The translations under genes were made by a program, and so were the position numbers. 64,000 nt of DNA from Micromonospora_G sp044901685 (GTDB lineage: Bacteria; Actinomycetota; Actinomycetes; Mycobacteriales; Micromonosporaceae): contig NZ_JBJDPS010000003.1 of assembly GCF_044901685.1 (NCBI RefSeq), positions 124,001 to 188,000 on the forward strand, read 5' to 3'. Shown here one piece after another: positions 8,522-17,358 of the stretch. Numbering within the stretch: position 1 is the first letter of the stretch; every line of letters starts with the position of its first letter. The notes beneath the pieces were generated by a model. It did no database searches. It was not told the origin of the DNA and saw nothing but the letters and a program-made list of their open reading frames with translations.

Positions 8522-8539
8522 TTTCAGCCTGAACTGAAA
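8522..8539. promoter_or_regulatory. Inverted repeat TTTCAG-N6-CTGAAA, probable operator
   Basis: A 6-bp-arm inverted repeat lies 77-94 bp upstream of the ArsR-type regulator start, in an otherwise GC-rich gap. Position and symmetry suit an autoregulatory site; no binding data are implied. Confidence 0.4.
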
Positions 8540-8634
8540 CATCTCGACGCTTGCGCCGCTCGGCCGGCATGCTCGCTATGCCCAGCGAGGCGAGTCCTAC
8601 CGGGGGCAAGGGGAGGAACGGACGTCCGGGCGGT

Positions 8635-9771
8635 TCACCACGAGGTTTCGCGGCCACTGTTCCGCGAAGGTGCCGCCCGGGCGTCCCACACCACCGACGG
8701 CCCCGACCAGAGCCCGATCCGCTGGTCCTCGTCGGTCACGTAGAGGTGGCCGCCCTCCACTTCGGCCAGGCCCTCCACATTGCGCAGCGGCGCGAGGTCG
8801 GCGACGAGCTTCGCCGGGGCCTCCCAACGACCGGGCCGGTCGGTCGCAGGTGCCGCGCCGACCGGCCCCTCGGGCAGCCGGAAACGTACGTGCCGCGAGG
8901 TCACCTCGCCGCCGGCCGGGTGGTCGTCGAGCAGTACCGAGCCCTTGCCGATCGCGTCGATGGAACCGATCACCGCCGAGTACGCGCCGTCGGCGTCCGC
9001 CGACAGGGATCGGAACCCGGTCAGCGCGCCGGGCGGGGTCACCCCGGTGAGCGCGTACGCCCAGACGGCGTGCGGCCAGGAGCCCGACTCGAACATCTCC
9101 GCCATGCCCGCCACCTCGACCAGGATCGGTTCGCCCTGGTCGGTCACCGGAAAGCGAAGCCCGAGCAGCAGCGAACCCGCCGGGGTGAAGGCCGCACCCT
9201 CCACGTTGAGTGGCAGGTCGTCCGGGGCCAGTCGGCTCACCCAGGTCTTGGCCCGAGCCGTCCCCCGGGCGACCGTTTCGGCGATGAAGCGGTGCCGGAC
9301 CCGGTCGCCCGGGGCGAGCGTGCGGATCTCGGCACCGGCCAGCACGTCGTTGACCGCCCGGTGCAGCCGGAACTGGTTGCGCACCACCCGCATCCGGAGC
9401 AGCCCGACGGCGGCGTCGGCTTCCCTGAACCGGGCCACGAAGGCCCGCCGGGGGCGCAGCGGGCCGGCCTTCGAACCGAAGTGGGATCCGAACACGTAGA
9501 CCCACTCGCCGAACCGGGCCAGTGCCTCGCCGTCCTCGGTACGGCCCTGCTCCGGCCCGGCGTCGGCGGCGACCGGGTACGCCGCCCAGCCGCCGCCCAC
9601 GTCCTCGACCAGCAACGCCATCGCCCGGTCGACCGGTGCCTCGTCGAGCACCGTCCAGAACGCCCGCCGGGCGCGGTACGCGGCGAGCACCGCCGGCGAG
9701 CGTACGGCGAGCAGGTCACTGGCCTCGTTGCCGCCGAGGACGAGGTCGACGAGGGGCACGGCTCCGGTCAT
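8635..9771 (-). CDS. Conserved hypothetical protein, DUF3616-like
   Basis: This 378-residue soluble protein has no signal peptide and no membrane helix. The stretch VYVFGSHFGSKAGPLRPRRAFVARFR resembles the SHSRSKKGK...R segment of DUF3616 proteins, which are predicted beta-propellers, and later segments (VEGAAFTPAGSLLLGLRFP; NVEGLAEVEGGHLYVTDEDQ) look like propeller blades. Assignment to DUF3616 is tentative. It lies 39 bp upstream of the manC stop on the same strand, in front of the ArsR-type gene; no role can be given. Confidence 0.6.
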   Translation of the reverse strand: MTGAVPLVDLVLGGNEASDLLAVRSPAVLAAYRARRAFWTVLDEAPVDRAMALLVEDVGGGWAAYPVAADAGPEQGRTEDGEALARFGEWVYVFGSHFGSKAGPLRPRRAFVARFREADAAVGLLRMRVVRNQFRLHRAVNDVLAGAEIRTLAPGDRVRHRFIAETVARGTARAKTWVSRLAPDDLPLNVEGAAFTPAGSLLLGLRFPVTDQGEPILVEVAGMAEMFESGSWPHAVWAYALTGVTPPGALTGFRSLSADADGAYSAVIGSIDAIGKGSVLLDDHPAGGEVTSRHVRFRLPEGPVGAAPATDRPGRWEAPAKLVADLAPLRNVEGLAEVEGGHLYVTDEDQRIGLWSGPSVVWDARAAPSRNSGRETSW

Positions 9772-9810
9772 GTGGATCAGGGTACGAAGCCGTGGCCAGG
9801 CCCGGCCGGC

Positions 9811-10914
9811 TCAGGCGTAGCCGTCCTCGCCCCGCTGCTTCAGCTCGTCGACCAGCTTCTTCACGTCCTGGGCCCGGTCCCGGGGGCAGATCATCAACGC
9901 GTCCGGGGTGTCCACCACGATCAGGTCCCGTACGCCGAGCGCGGCGACCAGCCGGTTCGAGTACGGCACCACGACCAGGTCGGAGCTGTCCCGGAGCAGC
10001 ACGCCGGACTTCTCCAAACCGTCGCCGCCGAGGACCACGTTGCCGGCGGAATCGGCCGGCAACACCTCGCCCAAAGTGTGGAAGTCTCCGATGTCGTTCC
10101 AGCCGAAGTCACCGGAGACGGTGGCCACCCGACCCGCCGCGGCCGCGCCCTCCATCACCGCGTAGTCGACGGAGATCTTGGTCAGCGTGGGCCAGATGGC
10201 CGCGAGCACGTCCTCCCGCTCGTCGGTGTACCAGGCCGCCGCGATCGCGGTCACCCCGGCGTGCAACTCGGGCTCCTGCCGGGCCAGCTCGGCGAGGAAC
10301 ACCCGCACCCGCCAGACGAACATGCTCGCGTTCCAGAGGTAACGGCCGGACCGGACGTACGCGTCCGCGACGTCGGCCGCCGGTTTCTCCTTGAACTCCT
10401 CCACCCGACGCAGCGGGCCGCCGTCGATCAGCGGGCCGCACTGGAGGTAGCCGTAGCCGGTCTCCGCGCGGGTGGGGGTGATACCGACCGTCATCAGCAG
10501 GTCCTGCTCCGCGCCGACGATCGCCTGCCGCACCGTCTCCACCCAGCGGGCCGGGTCGCCGATCAGGTGGTCCGCCGCGAACGACCCCATCACCGCGTCC
10601 GGCTCCCGCAGCGCGATCACCGCCGCCGCCAGGGCGATCGCCGCGCAGGAGTCCCGGGGCGAGGGCTCCACCAGGATGTTCTCCTCCGGCAGGCCGGCGA
10701 GCTGACGGGCGACCGCTGTGACGTGCGCGACCCCGGTCACCACCAGGGTCCGGTCGGGGGTGGTCAGCGGCGCCACCCGCGCGACCGTCGCCTGGAGCAG
10801 GGACGCGTCGGTGCCGGTGAGCGGGTGGAGGAACTTGGGGTGTCCGGCTCGGGACAGCGGCCAGAGGCGGGTGCCGCTACCACCAGCCGGAATTACGGCG
10901 AAAAACATCAGCAC
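9811..10914 (-). CDS. manC: Mannose-1-phosphate guanylyltransferase
   Basis: This 367-residue cytosolic enzyme makes GDP-mannose from mannose-1-phosphate and GTP. The nucleotidyltransferase signature AVIPAGGSGTRLWPLSR is at the N-terminus, with PKFLHPL soon after, NILVEPSPRDSCAAIALAAA further on and a C-terminal VDTPDALMICPRDRAQDVK. The length matches single-domain actinobacterial enzymes without the isomerase domain. The start could be GTG at 10914 or ATG at 10908; neither has a good ribosome site. The glycosyltransferase gene just downstream of its start, on the same strand, suggests a mannan or glycoconjugate pathway. Confidence 0.92.
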   Translation of the reverse strand: MLMFFAVIPAGGSGTRLWPLSRAGHPKFLHPLTGTDASLLQATVARVAPLTTPDRTLVVTGVAHVTAVARQLAGLPEENILVEPSPRDSCAAIALAAAVIALREPDAVMGSFAADHLIGDPARWVETVRQAIVGAEQDLLMTVGITPTRAETGYGYLQCGPLIDGGPLRRVEEFKEKPAADVADAYVRSGRYLWNASMFVWRVRVFLAELARQEPELHAGVTAIAAAWYTDEREDVLAAIWPTLTKISVDYAVMEGAAAAGRVATVSGDFGWNDIGDFHTLGEVLPADSAGNVVLGGDGLEKSGVLLRDSSDLVVVPYSNRLVAALGVRDLIVVDTPDALMICPRDRAQDVKKLVDELKQRGEDGYA

Positions 10915-10974
10915 ATCATGCCGGACGGGAGGGCCGTGACATGCCTGGTTGACCCCAGGGCGGTCCGGAGCCGC

Positions 10975-12123
10975 TCAGGCACTGATCCGACTCCAGGCCG
11001 CGAGATGCACCTCGGCGCTCGATTCCCAGGTGAACTCCTTGGCCCGGTCGAGACCGGCCTTGGCCAGTGCCAACCGGCGTGCCTCGTCGTCGAGCAGCGC
11101 GCCGAGATCGACGGCGATCTGGTGCGGGTCCTCGCTGGTGTACGCGACCGCGTCGCCCCCCACCTCGGGCAGCGACAACCTGGGCGTGGTGAGCACCGGG
11201 GCGGCGCAGGCCATCGCCTCCAGGATCGGCAGGCCGAAGCCCTCGCCGTAGGACGGATAGGCCGCGACCAGCGCACCGCCGAGGAACCCGGGCAGGTCGG
11301 CGTAACGCAGGTAACCGGGACGGAGCAGGCGAAGGTGCGCCGGCACGTCCGCGACGGCCTGGTCGATGTCGTCGTCGTGTCCCTGACCACCGGCGATCAC
11401 CAGGGCCGGCGGGTCGGGCCGGTGCTGTACGGCGGCCACCCAGCCCCGGATCAGGTTCGGTACGTTCTTGCGTGGCTCCTTGGCGCCGAGGAACGCCACG
11501 TAGCTGTGCCCGCCGAGCCCGAGCCGGGCCCGGACCCGGGCCTTCTCCTCCTCGCTGGGCGCGTGGAAGGCCCCCTGGTCGACCCCGTGGTAGGCCACGT
11601 CGATCCGGGTCGGGTCGGCGTCGAGCAACCGGATCAACTCGTCCCGGGTGGCCTTGCTCGGCACGATCACCCGGTCGGCCCGGCGCAGCGAGGTCTTGAT
11701 CGCGCTCCGGAAGAACGTACGCCGGGACTTGTCGTAGTGCTCCGGTTCGGTGAAGAAGGTCGCGTCGTGCACCGTGACCGTCACCGGACATCCGGCCCGC
11801 AGCGGGCAGGTGTAGAACGGCGAGTGCAGCACCTGCGCGCCGACCTGCTGGGCGAGCAGCGGCAACCCGGTCTGTTCCCAGGCCAGCCGGGCCGGGCGGT
11901 GAGCCACCGCAGCCGGCGCGGAGATCACTTCGGCGGCCGGCAGCATCCGGGTGTAGCGCTCGGCGTCGGTACGCAATCCGACCACGGCGAGATCGACGCC
12001 GCCGGATGCGCAGAGCTTGCCCAGAGCGCCGAGCAGTCCGTCGACGTATCGACCGACGCCACCCCGGTCAGCGGGAACGCTGGTGGCGTCGATGAGTACG
12101 CGGGGCGGTCGACCGGGGGTCAC
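10975..12123 (-). CDS. GT4-family glycosyltransferase
   Basis: This 382-residue GT-B glycosyltransferase has an N-terminal RVLIDATSVPADRGGVGRYV segment, a VTVHDATFF motif, VAFLGAKEPRKNVPNLI at the start of the C-terminal lobe and the donor-binding EGFGLPILEAMACAAPVLT signature of GT4. I prefer the GTG at 12123, preceded by GAGGAG at proper spacing, to the TTG at 12138. With manC 60 bp downstream on the same strand, a GDP-mannose-dependent mannosyltransferase is plausible but not proven. Confidence 0.88.
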   Translation of the reverse strand: MTPGRPPRVLIDATSVPADRGGVGRYVDGLLGALGKLCASGGVDLAVVGLRTDAERYTRMLPAAEVISAPAAVAHRPARLAWEQTGLPLLAQQVGAQVLHSPFYTCPLRAGCPVTVTVHDATFFTEPEHYDKSRRTFFRSAIKTSLRRADRVIVPSKATRDELIRLLDADPTRIDVAYHGVDQGAFHAPSEEEKARVRARLGLGGHSYVAFLGAKEPRKNVPNLIRGWVAAVQHRPDPPALVIAGGQGHDDDIDQAVADVPAHLRLLRPGYLRYADLPGFLGGALVAAYPSYGEGFGLPILEAMACAAPVLTTPRLSLPEVGGDAVAYTSEDPHQIAVDLGALLDDEARRLALAKAGLDRAKEFTWESSAEVHLAAWSRISA

Positions 12124-12291
12124 TTGGCGACTCCTCAAACTGCGGGGTTGTGGGGAACAACACTCTTGCCAAGCCTACGCCGCCCCGCTGACCCGCCGTC
12201 GACTGCGACCCGACAGCCCGCTGTCTTTCCGGCGACTCTTCCCGCCGGCGGCCGGACCCGGTGCCGTTCCGGAACGCTATCCTCAGTGGCG

Positions 12292-13050
12292 ATGACGGAC
12301 AAAACCACGGCCGACACCATCGCGCGGGTGTTCGCCGCAGCGGTCGCGGCCGACCCGACCCGACCGCTGCTGACCTGGTACGACGACGCGACCGGCGACC
12401 GTACGGAGCTCTCCGGGGCGACGCTGGCCAACTGGGTGGCGAAGACCGGCAACCTGCTGGTCGACTCGGCCGGACTGGCGCCCGGTGACCGCGCCGCCGT
12501 GCTGCTCCCGCCGCACTGGCAGTCCGCCGCCGTGCTGCTCGGCTGCTGGTCGGCCGGGCTGGCGGTGCACGGGTCCGGGGTCGCCCTACCCGCCGCCGGT
12601 CCCGGTGACCTGGCCGAGCCCGCCGACCCGCCGCGTCCGGTCGACGTGCTCTTCGTCGCCGCGGGCCGCCTCGACGCGGCTTCGGCCTGGCCGTCCGGCG
12701 ACCGGTACGCGCTGGCCCTGGCCCCGCTGGCGGCGCCGCTGCGGGCGGTGCCGCCGGGCTTCGCCGACTACGTGGTGGAGGTGCGCGGTCACGGCGACCA
12801 CTACACCCCGACCCCGACCGGCGGGCCACAGGACGCCGGGCTGATCGCGCTCGCGGCGCAGCGTGCCTCGGCGCTCGGGATCACCCCCGGCGCCCGGGTG
12901 CTGATCGACGCGGATGGTCGCCCCGACCCGGTGGAGTGGCTGCTCGCACCGCTGCTCGCCGGGGCCAGCGTGGTGCTCTGCGGCGCGCTGGACCGGTCCC
13001 GGGTGGCGGGCCGGGTGGCCGACGAACGGGTCACCCTCGACCTTTCCTGA
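12292..13050 (+). CDS. TIGR03089 family protein (truncated AMP-binding-like)
   Basis: This 252-residue protein resembles only the N-terminal part of acyl-CoA synthetases: GDRAAVLLPPHWQSAAVLLGCWSAGLAVHGSG is typical of the adenylate-forming fold. It lacks the C-terminal lid and the usual P-loop-like T/S-GTTG-x-P motif, so it is unlikely to activate acids. That pattern defines the actinobacterial TIGR03089 family, of unknown role. The ATG at 12292 is chosen because upstream sequence is antisense to the glycosyltransferase promoter. It is divergent from the glycosyltransferase gene and is followed by a tandem repeat. Confidence 0.8.
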   Translation: MTDKTTADTIARVFAAAVAADPTRPLLTWYDDATGDRTELSGATLANWVAKTGNLLVDSAGLAPGDRAAVLLPPHWQSAAVLLGCWSAGLAVHGSGVALPAAGPGDLAEPADPPRPVDVLFVAAGRLDAASAWPSGDRYALALAPLAAPLRAVPPGFADYVVEVRGHGDHYTPTPTGGPQDAGLIALAAQRASALGITPGARVLIDADGRPDPVEWLLAPLLAGASVVLCGALDRSRVAGRVADERVTLDLS

Positions 13051-13056
13051 CCCCGC

Positions 13057-13171
13057 CCGACGGACCGGCACCCCGCCTTTGACGGACCAACACCCACCCG
13101 ACAGACCAACACCCACCCGACGGACCGGCACCCCGCCTTTGACGGACCGCCACCCGCCCGGCGGACCGGTC
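13057..13171. repeat. Degenerate ~20-bp tandem repeat after the TIGR03089 gene
   Basis: About six units with the core GACGGACC-RRCACCC repeat at 19-21 bp spacing; a composite of units is duplicated, with CGGCACCCCGCCTTTGACGG occurring twice. It lies between two convergent genes and ends close to the stop at 13174. Confidence 0.75.
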
Positions 13172-13173
13172 GG

Positions 13174-13518
13174 TCACAGCTCGGCGGGCACCACCTCGCG
13201 CAGCTCGCCGTCCGGGCCGCACCGGTAGAACCCGGCGATGTCGTCGAGCCAGGGTCGGGCCCGCGCCTGCGACGGCGTGAGCACGGTCGTCTGGACCCGG
13301 AGCACCACGGACCGCCCCCGGCGCGGGTGCCGCCCGGTGCCGAGCAGGCCGTCGACGAGCGCGGCACGGCGACCGGACGGGAGCGCTCCGTCGACCACCC
13401 AGTCGGTGGGCAGGTGGCACCAGGCGGTCCGGACCACCCGCGCGAGCGGGTTCAGTGCCTCGGCGTCGGTGGCCGGATCGACGGTGTCGGTGATGGTCAA
13501 CTGCAGGTAGGCGCCCAC
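13174..13518 (-). CDS. Small conserved hypothetical protein
   Basis: This 114-residue protein begins MGAYLQLTITDTVDPATDAEALNPLARVVRTAWCHLPTDW and ends in a Gly/Glu-rich segment. It has no signal peptide or membrane helix and I recognise no domain. The GTG start at 13518 has a poor ribosome site. It sits 85 bp downstream of the acetoacetyl-CoA synthetase on the same strand, so it may be co-transcribed. Confidence 0.5.
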   Translation of the reverse strand: MGAYLQLTITDTVDPATDAEALNPLARVVRTAWCHLPTDWVVDGALPSGRRAALVDGLLGTGRHPRRGRSVVLRVQTTVLTPSQARARPWLDDIAGFYRCGPDGELREVVPAEL

Positions 13519-13603
13519 GGGAAATGAAACGCTTTCGACCCGTACTCACGTTGTCGGTCGTACGGGCCGAGTGCGCCGCCACCCGTCGTGGGCGACCGAC
13601 CGG

Positions 13604-15601
13604 TCAGCCGTTGGCCCGTGCCCGGGCGAGGAGTTCGAACGCGAGCAGTGACTCCGGGTTCGCCAGTGCCCCGGTCGCGGCGGCCGACGCCACCGGCGTA
13701 CCGGTGAGGATCTTCTTGACCGGCACCTCGAGCTTCTTCGCCGAAAGCGTGCGGGGCACCGCCCGGACCTGGTGGATCTCGTCCGGTACGTGCCGGGGTG
13801 ACAGGGCCGTCCGCAGCTCCCGGGCGATCTTCGCCCGCAACGCCTCGTCGAGTTCGAGCCCGTCGGCGAGTACGACAAAGAGCAGCAGCTCGCCGGCACC
13901 GCCCTCGTCGTCCTCCAGGTGCACCACGACCGAGTCGGTGACCTCGTCCAGCCCCTCGACCACGGAGTAGAACTCGGCCGTGCCGAGCCGCACCCCGCCC
14001 CGGTTCAGGGTGGCGTCGGAGCGACCGGTGATCACGCAGCCGCCGCGCTCGTTGATCGTGATCCAGTCGCCGTGCCGCCAGACGCCCGGGTAGTGGTCGA
14101 AGTACGCCTCCCGGTAGCGCCGCCCGTCCGGGTCGTTCCAGAACCCCACCGGCATGCTCGGCATCGGGGCGGTGATCACCAGTTCGCCGAGCTGGTCCAG
14201 GACCGGCCGACCGTCGGCCGAGCGGGCCTCCACCCTGGCCCCCAGCGCCCGGCAGGCGATCTCACCGGGGTAGACCGGCAGCAGCGGCACGCCGCCGACA
14301 AACCCGGTGCAGACGTCGGTGCCACCGGAGAGGGACTGGAGCTGGAGATCCGCGCTGACCTCGTCGTACACCCAGGTGAAGCCCTCGGCGGGCAGCGGCG
14401 CGCCGGTCGAGCCGAGGCCACGCAGCCGGCTCAGGTCGGCGATCTCCTTCGGCCGTACGCCGGCCTTCCGGTTGGCCAGCAGGAACGGCGCCGAGGTGCC
14501 GAAGTACGTGGTGCCGGTCGACTCGGCGAGCCGCCAGAGCGCGCCGAGGTCGGGTTCGGCCGGACGGCCCGGCTCCACCCGTACGGCCGGGTTTCCGTCG
14601 TAGAGCACGATCGCCGCGCCGACCGCCGGCCCGGAGACGAGGAAGTTCCACATCATCCAGCCGGTGGTGGTGAACCAGAAGAACCGGTCGGCCGGACCGA
14701 GGTCGTGGTGCAGGGCGAGCATCTTGAGGTGTTCGAGCAGGATGCCGCCGTGCCCGTGCACGATCGGCTTCGGCAGCCCGGTGGTGCCGGAGGAGTAGAG
14801 CACGTAGAGCGGGTGGTCGAACGGCACCGGATCGAAGGCCAGTGGCTCGTCCGTCTCGGCCGCCAACTCCGCCCAGCCCAGCGCCGCCCCGGTCGGTTCG
14901 GCGCCGGGGTGCAGGTAGTCGAGGAGCACGGTGTGCGCCACCGACGGCAGCGCGGCCCGGATCGCGTCCACCTCGGCGCGCCGGTCGACCGGCTTGTCGC
15001 CGTAGCGGTACCCGTCGACCGCGACCAGGATCTTCGGCTCGATCTGCTGCCAGCGGTCGGTGACGCTACGGGTGCCGAACTCGGGCGCGCAGGAGGAGAA
15101 GATCGCGCCGAGGCTGGTGGTGGCGAGCATCAGCACGAAGGTCTCGGGGATGTTAGGCGCGTACGCGGCCACCCGGTCGCCCCGGGTCACGCCGAGCCGG
15201 CGCAGTCCCGCGCGGACCCGGCGTACCTCGTCGCGCAGTCGCGCGGCGGTGAGGGTGACCGGCGGACGGGTCTGGCTGTGCGCGATCACCATCGGGGCGT
15301 CGTCGGCGACTCCCGGCATCCGCAGCACGTGTTCGGCGTAGTTGAGGGTGGCGCCGGGGAACCACTCGACGCCGGGCATCCGGTCGCCGCGCAGCGTCGC
15401 GCTGGCCGGGGTGTGCGCGACGACCTCGAAGTAGTCCCAGATCGAGCGCCAGAAGCCGTCGAGGTCGGTGACCGACCATTCCCAGAGCGCCGGGTAGTCG
15501 GCGAAGTCGAGCCCGCGCCGTTCCCGCAGCCAACGCAGGTAGTCGCCGATCCGCGTGGTCTCGCGGACATCGGCCGGCGGCGCCCAGAGCACGTCAACCA
15601 T
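13604..15601 (-). CDS. Acetoacetate-CoA ligase
   Basis: This 665-residue adenylate-forming enzyme converts acetoacetate, ATP and CoA to acetoacetyl-CoA. The acetoacetyl-CoA synthetase-specific N-terminus (LRWLRERRGLDFADYPALWEWSVTDLDGFWRSIWDYF) is present, as are the AMP-binding motif YSSGTTGLPKPIVHGHGG, the central GGTDVCTGFVGGVPLLPVYPGEI and a C-terminal SDATLNRGGVRLGTAEFYSVVE. Length is normal. The ATG at 15601 is preceded by GGGAGG; the longer frame to 15814 is non-homologous. It probably channels ketone bodies or polyhydroxybutyrate breakdown products into central metabolism. Confidence 0.93.
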   Translation of the reverse strand: MVDVLWAPPADVRETTRIGDYLRWLRERRGLDFADYPALWEWSVTDLDGFWRSIWDYFEVVAHTPASATLRGDRMPGVEWFPGATLNYAEHVLRMPGVADDAPMVIAHSQTRPPVTLTAARLRDEVRRVRAGLRRLGVTRGDRVAAYAPNIPETFVLMLATTSLGAIFSSCAPEFGTRSVTDRWQQIEPKILVAVDGYRYGDKPVDRRAEVDAIRAALPSVAHTVLLDYLHPGAEPTGAALGWAELAAETDEPLAFDPVPFDHPLYVLYSSGTTGLPKPIVHGHGGILLEHLKMLALHHDLGPADRFFWFTTTGWMMWNFLVSGPAVGAAIVLYDGNPAVRVEPGRPAEPDLGALWRLAESTGTTYFGTSAPFLLANRKAGVRPKEIADLSRLRGLGSTGAPLPAEGFTWVYDEVSADLQLQSLSGGTDVCTGFVGGVPLLPVYPGEIACRALGARVEARSADGRPVLDQLGELVITAPMPSMPVGFWNDPDGRRYREAYFDHYPGVWRHGDWITINERGGCVITGRSDATLNRGGVRLGTAEFYSVVEGLDEVTDSVVVHLEDDEGGAGELLLFVVLADGLELDEALRAKIARELRTALSPRHVPDEIHQVRAVPRTLSAKKLEVPVKKILTGTPVASAAATGALANPESLLAFELLARARANG

Positions 15602-15773
15602 GGTCCTCCCCTCCCCGGGCCTGCCACAACACCGTGGTGTGACCCAGCCGCCATCCTGCCGTACGTCAGGGCCCCATTCTGCGCACCGCCCACCCCACCC
15701 GAGACGTGCCCACCCCACACCCTTCCGCCCCACCCATGTGCCCCACCCCCACCCCTGCCGCCATCTCCAGCTC

Positions 15774-15834
15774 GCGATCCAGGGCAGATCCGCGCTTCTT
15801 GATCTCCACACCACGTGGTTCTGCCCTAGATCGC
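15774..15834. repeat. Inverted repeat with GCGATCCAGGGCAGA arms
   Basis: Arms 15774-15788 and 15820-15834 match as an inverted repeat with one mismatch over 15 bp and enclose 31 nt that contain the palindrome ACCACGTGGT (15810-15819). It may be a terminator, or a small dispersed intergenic repeat of this family of organisms. Confidence 0.5.
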
Positions 15835-15878
15835 GGCCGTGGGGGGTGGGGGTGGGGCAGGGGGGGTGGGGGTGGGCG

Positions 15879-15908
15879 TTGACAGGGGATCTGGGGCGGC
15901 CATAGCGT
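15879..15908 (+). promoter_or_regulatory. Probable promoter of the ThuA-ricin gene
   Basis: TTGACA at 15879-15884 and TAGCGT at 15903-15908 are separated by 18 bp, about 70 bp before the ATG at 15976. A dense run of G-tracts (15841-15876) abuts the -35 box and could fold as a quadruplex on the plus strand. Confidence 0.5.
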
Positions 15909-15975
15909 GGCGTCGATCGTTCGGCAACGCCCTGGTCACCCCCTGACCAGCCGGACGAAACGAAAGGACCACATC

Positions 15976-17289
15976 ATGAATACCGGTACCCGTACGCCGC
16001 CGACGACCAGAAGAATGGTCCGGCTCCTGGCGCTTTTCCTGGCGCTGCTCTGCGTGTCGTCGGCCCCCGCGATCGGTGGCGCAAAAGCGTCCGCCGCGGC
16101 GCCCGCCTTCAAGGTGATCGCCTTCTACAACGGCAACTGGGACGCCGCGCACATCAGTTTTGTGCAGGAAGCCAATCAGTGGTTCCCGCAAATCGCCGCG
16201 CAGAACAACTTCACCTACACGGCGACGAACAACTGGAGTCAGCTCAACACCGCCAACCTGGCCCAGTACCAGGTGGTCATCTTCCTCGACGACCTGCCGC
16301 CGGCCGCGCAGCGCCCGGCATTCCAGCAGTACATGCAGAACGGCGGGGCCTGGCTCGGTTTCCACGTCTCCGCGTTCAACACCAATCCGGGCGGCTGGGA
16401 CTGGTACCACAACCAGTTCCTCGGCACCGGCGCGTTCCGGAACAACACCTGGGGACCGACCACCGCCACCCTCCGGGTGGAGGACCAGACGCACCCCTCG
16501 ACCGTACGGCTGCCGTCGACCTTCACCTCGTCGGTCAGCGAGTGGTACAGCTGGAACAACGACCTGCGCAACAATCCGAACATCGACATTCTGGCCTCGG
16601 TCGACCAGAGCAGCTTCCCGCTCGGCACCGACCCGAACCAGACCTGGCGCAGCGGTTACTACCCGATCATCTGGACCAACAAGAACTACAAGATGCTGTA
16701 CGCGAACTTCGGCCACAACGCGATGAACTACGAGACCAACACGCCGTTGTCGTCCACCTTCGCCAGTGAGGTCCAGAACCGTTTCCTCGTCGACGGCCTG
16801 CTCTGGCTCGGCGGCGGTGGCGGCACCACCCCGCCCCCCACCGGCGGACCGATCTCCCCCACCGCCTGGTACACGGTGGCGAACGCGGGCAACGGGAAGT
16901 GCGTCGACAGCCGCTCCGCCGGCACCGCCAACGGCACCGTGATCCAGCAGTACGCCTGCAACAGCAGCTTGGCGCAGCAGTTCCAGTTCCAGCCGACCAG
17001 TGGCGGTTTTGTACGGGTGAACAACCGCAACAACAGCGCCCGGTCGCTCGACGTCACCAACGTCTCCACCGCTGACAACGCGCCGATCCAGCTCTGGACC
17101 TACAGCGGCGGCAACAACCAGCAGTGGCAGGCGGTCGCCGAAGCCGGCGGCACCTACCGGCTGGTCAACCGGCTCAGCGGCAAGTGCCTGGACGTTCCGG
17201 GCGCCTCGACCGCCGACAGCGTCCAGCTCGTGCAGTACGCCTGCAACGGCTCCGCCGCCCAGTCGTTCCGTCTGGTGCAGCAACCCTGA
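15976..17289 (+). CDS. Secreted ThuA-like domain protein with C-terminal ricin-type lectin domain
   Basis: This 437-residue protein starts at ATG 15976, with AAAGGA upstream. A twin-arginine-adjacent N-terminus (TTRRMVRLLALFLALLCV) and an Ala-rich cleavage region form a signal peptide of about 45 residues. Residues about 45-280 are a ThuA-type trehalose-utilisation/glutamine-amidotransferase-like fold (VIAFYNGNWDAAHISFVQEA; QYQVVIFLDDLP; GGAWLGFHVSAF). After a Gly/Pro linker, about 295-437 form a beta-trefoil ricin lectin with QQYACN/QLWTYSG/QLVQYACN repeats and Q-x-W/F motifs. It probably acts outside the cell on carbohydrate; the reaction of the ThuA part is unknown. Confidence 0.85.
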   Translation: MNTGTRTPPTTRRMVRLLALFLALLCVSSAPAIGGAKASAAAPAFKVIAFYNGNWDAAHISFVQEANQWFPQIAAQNNFTYTATNNWSQLNTANLAQYQVVIFLDDLPPAAQRPAFQQYMQNGGAWLGFHVSAFNTNPGGWDWYHNQFLGTGAFRNNTWGPTTATLRVEDQTHPSTVRLPSTFTSSVSEWYSWNNDLRNNPNIDILASVDQSSFPLGTDPNQTWRSGYYPIIWTNKNYKMLYANFGHNAMNYETNTPLSSTFASEVQNRFLVDGLLWLGGGGGTTPPPTGGPISPTAWYTVANAGNGKCVDSRSAGTANGTVIQQYACNSSLAQQFQFQPTSGGFVRVNNRNNSARSLDVTNVSTADNAPIQLWTYSGGNNQQWQAVAEAGGTYRLVNRLSGKCLDVPGASTADSVQLVQYACNGSAAQSFRLVQQP

Positions 17290-17310
17290 CCGACCGACCC
17301 GTACGGCCAC

Positions 17311-17346
17311 GGCGGCCGTGACCCACCCAGGTGGGTCACGGCCGCC
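17311..17346. terminator. Perfect 16-bp hairpin terminator
   Basis: Arms 17311-17326 and 17331-17346 pair perfectly around a CCAG loop. It lies 21 bp after the ThuA-ricin stop and 12 bp before the convergent methyltransferase stop, so it probably serves both genes. There is no U-tract, as is common in high-GC actinomycetes. Confidence 0.75.
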
Positions 17347-17358
17347 CGCTGGGGTGCA

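Larger units (their letters stand above)
15602..15975. other. Intergenic region between acetoacetate-CoA ligase and ThuA-ricin gene
   Basis: This 374-bp divergent region contains C-rich runs at 15725-15757, an inverted repeat at 15774-15834, a G-tract cluster at 15841-15876 and a promoter-like element at 15879-15908 toward the ThuA-ricin gene. No gene is seen. Confidence 0.6.

Noticed and set aside
8551..13050. A 1499-codon open frame on the plus strand
   Set aside because: Only its last 252 codons (from 12292) look like protein. The rest is antisense to the DUF3616-like, manC and GT4 genes and is Arg/Gly/Pro/His-rich, typical of a shadow frame in GC-rich DNA.
13057..13171. Possible CRISPR array
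   Set aside because: Units are contiguous and degenerate, about 20 bp without unique spacers, and no cas genes are present.
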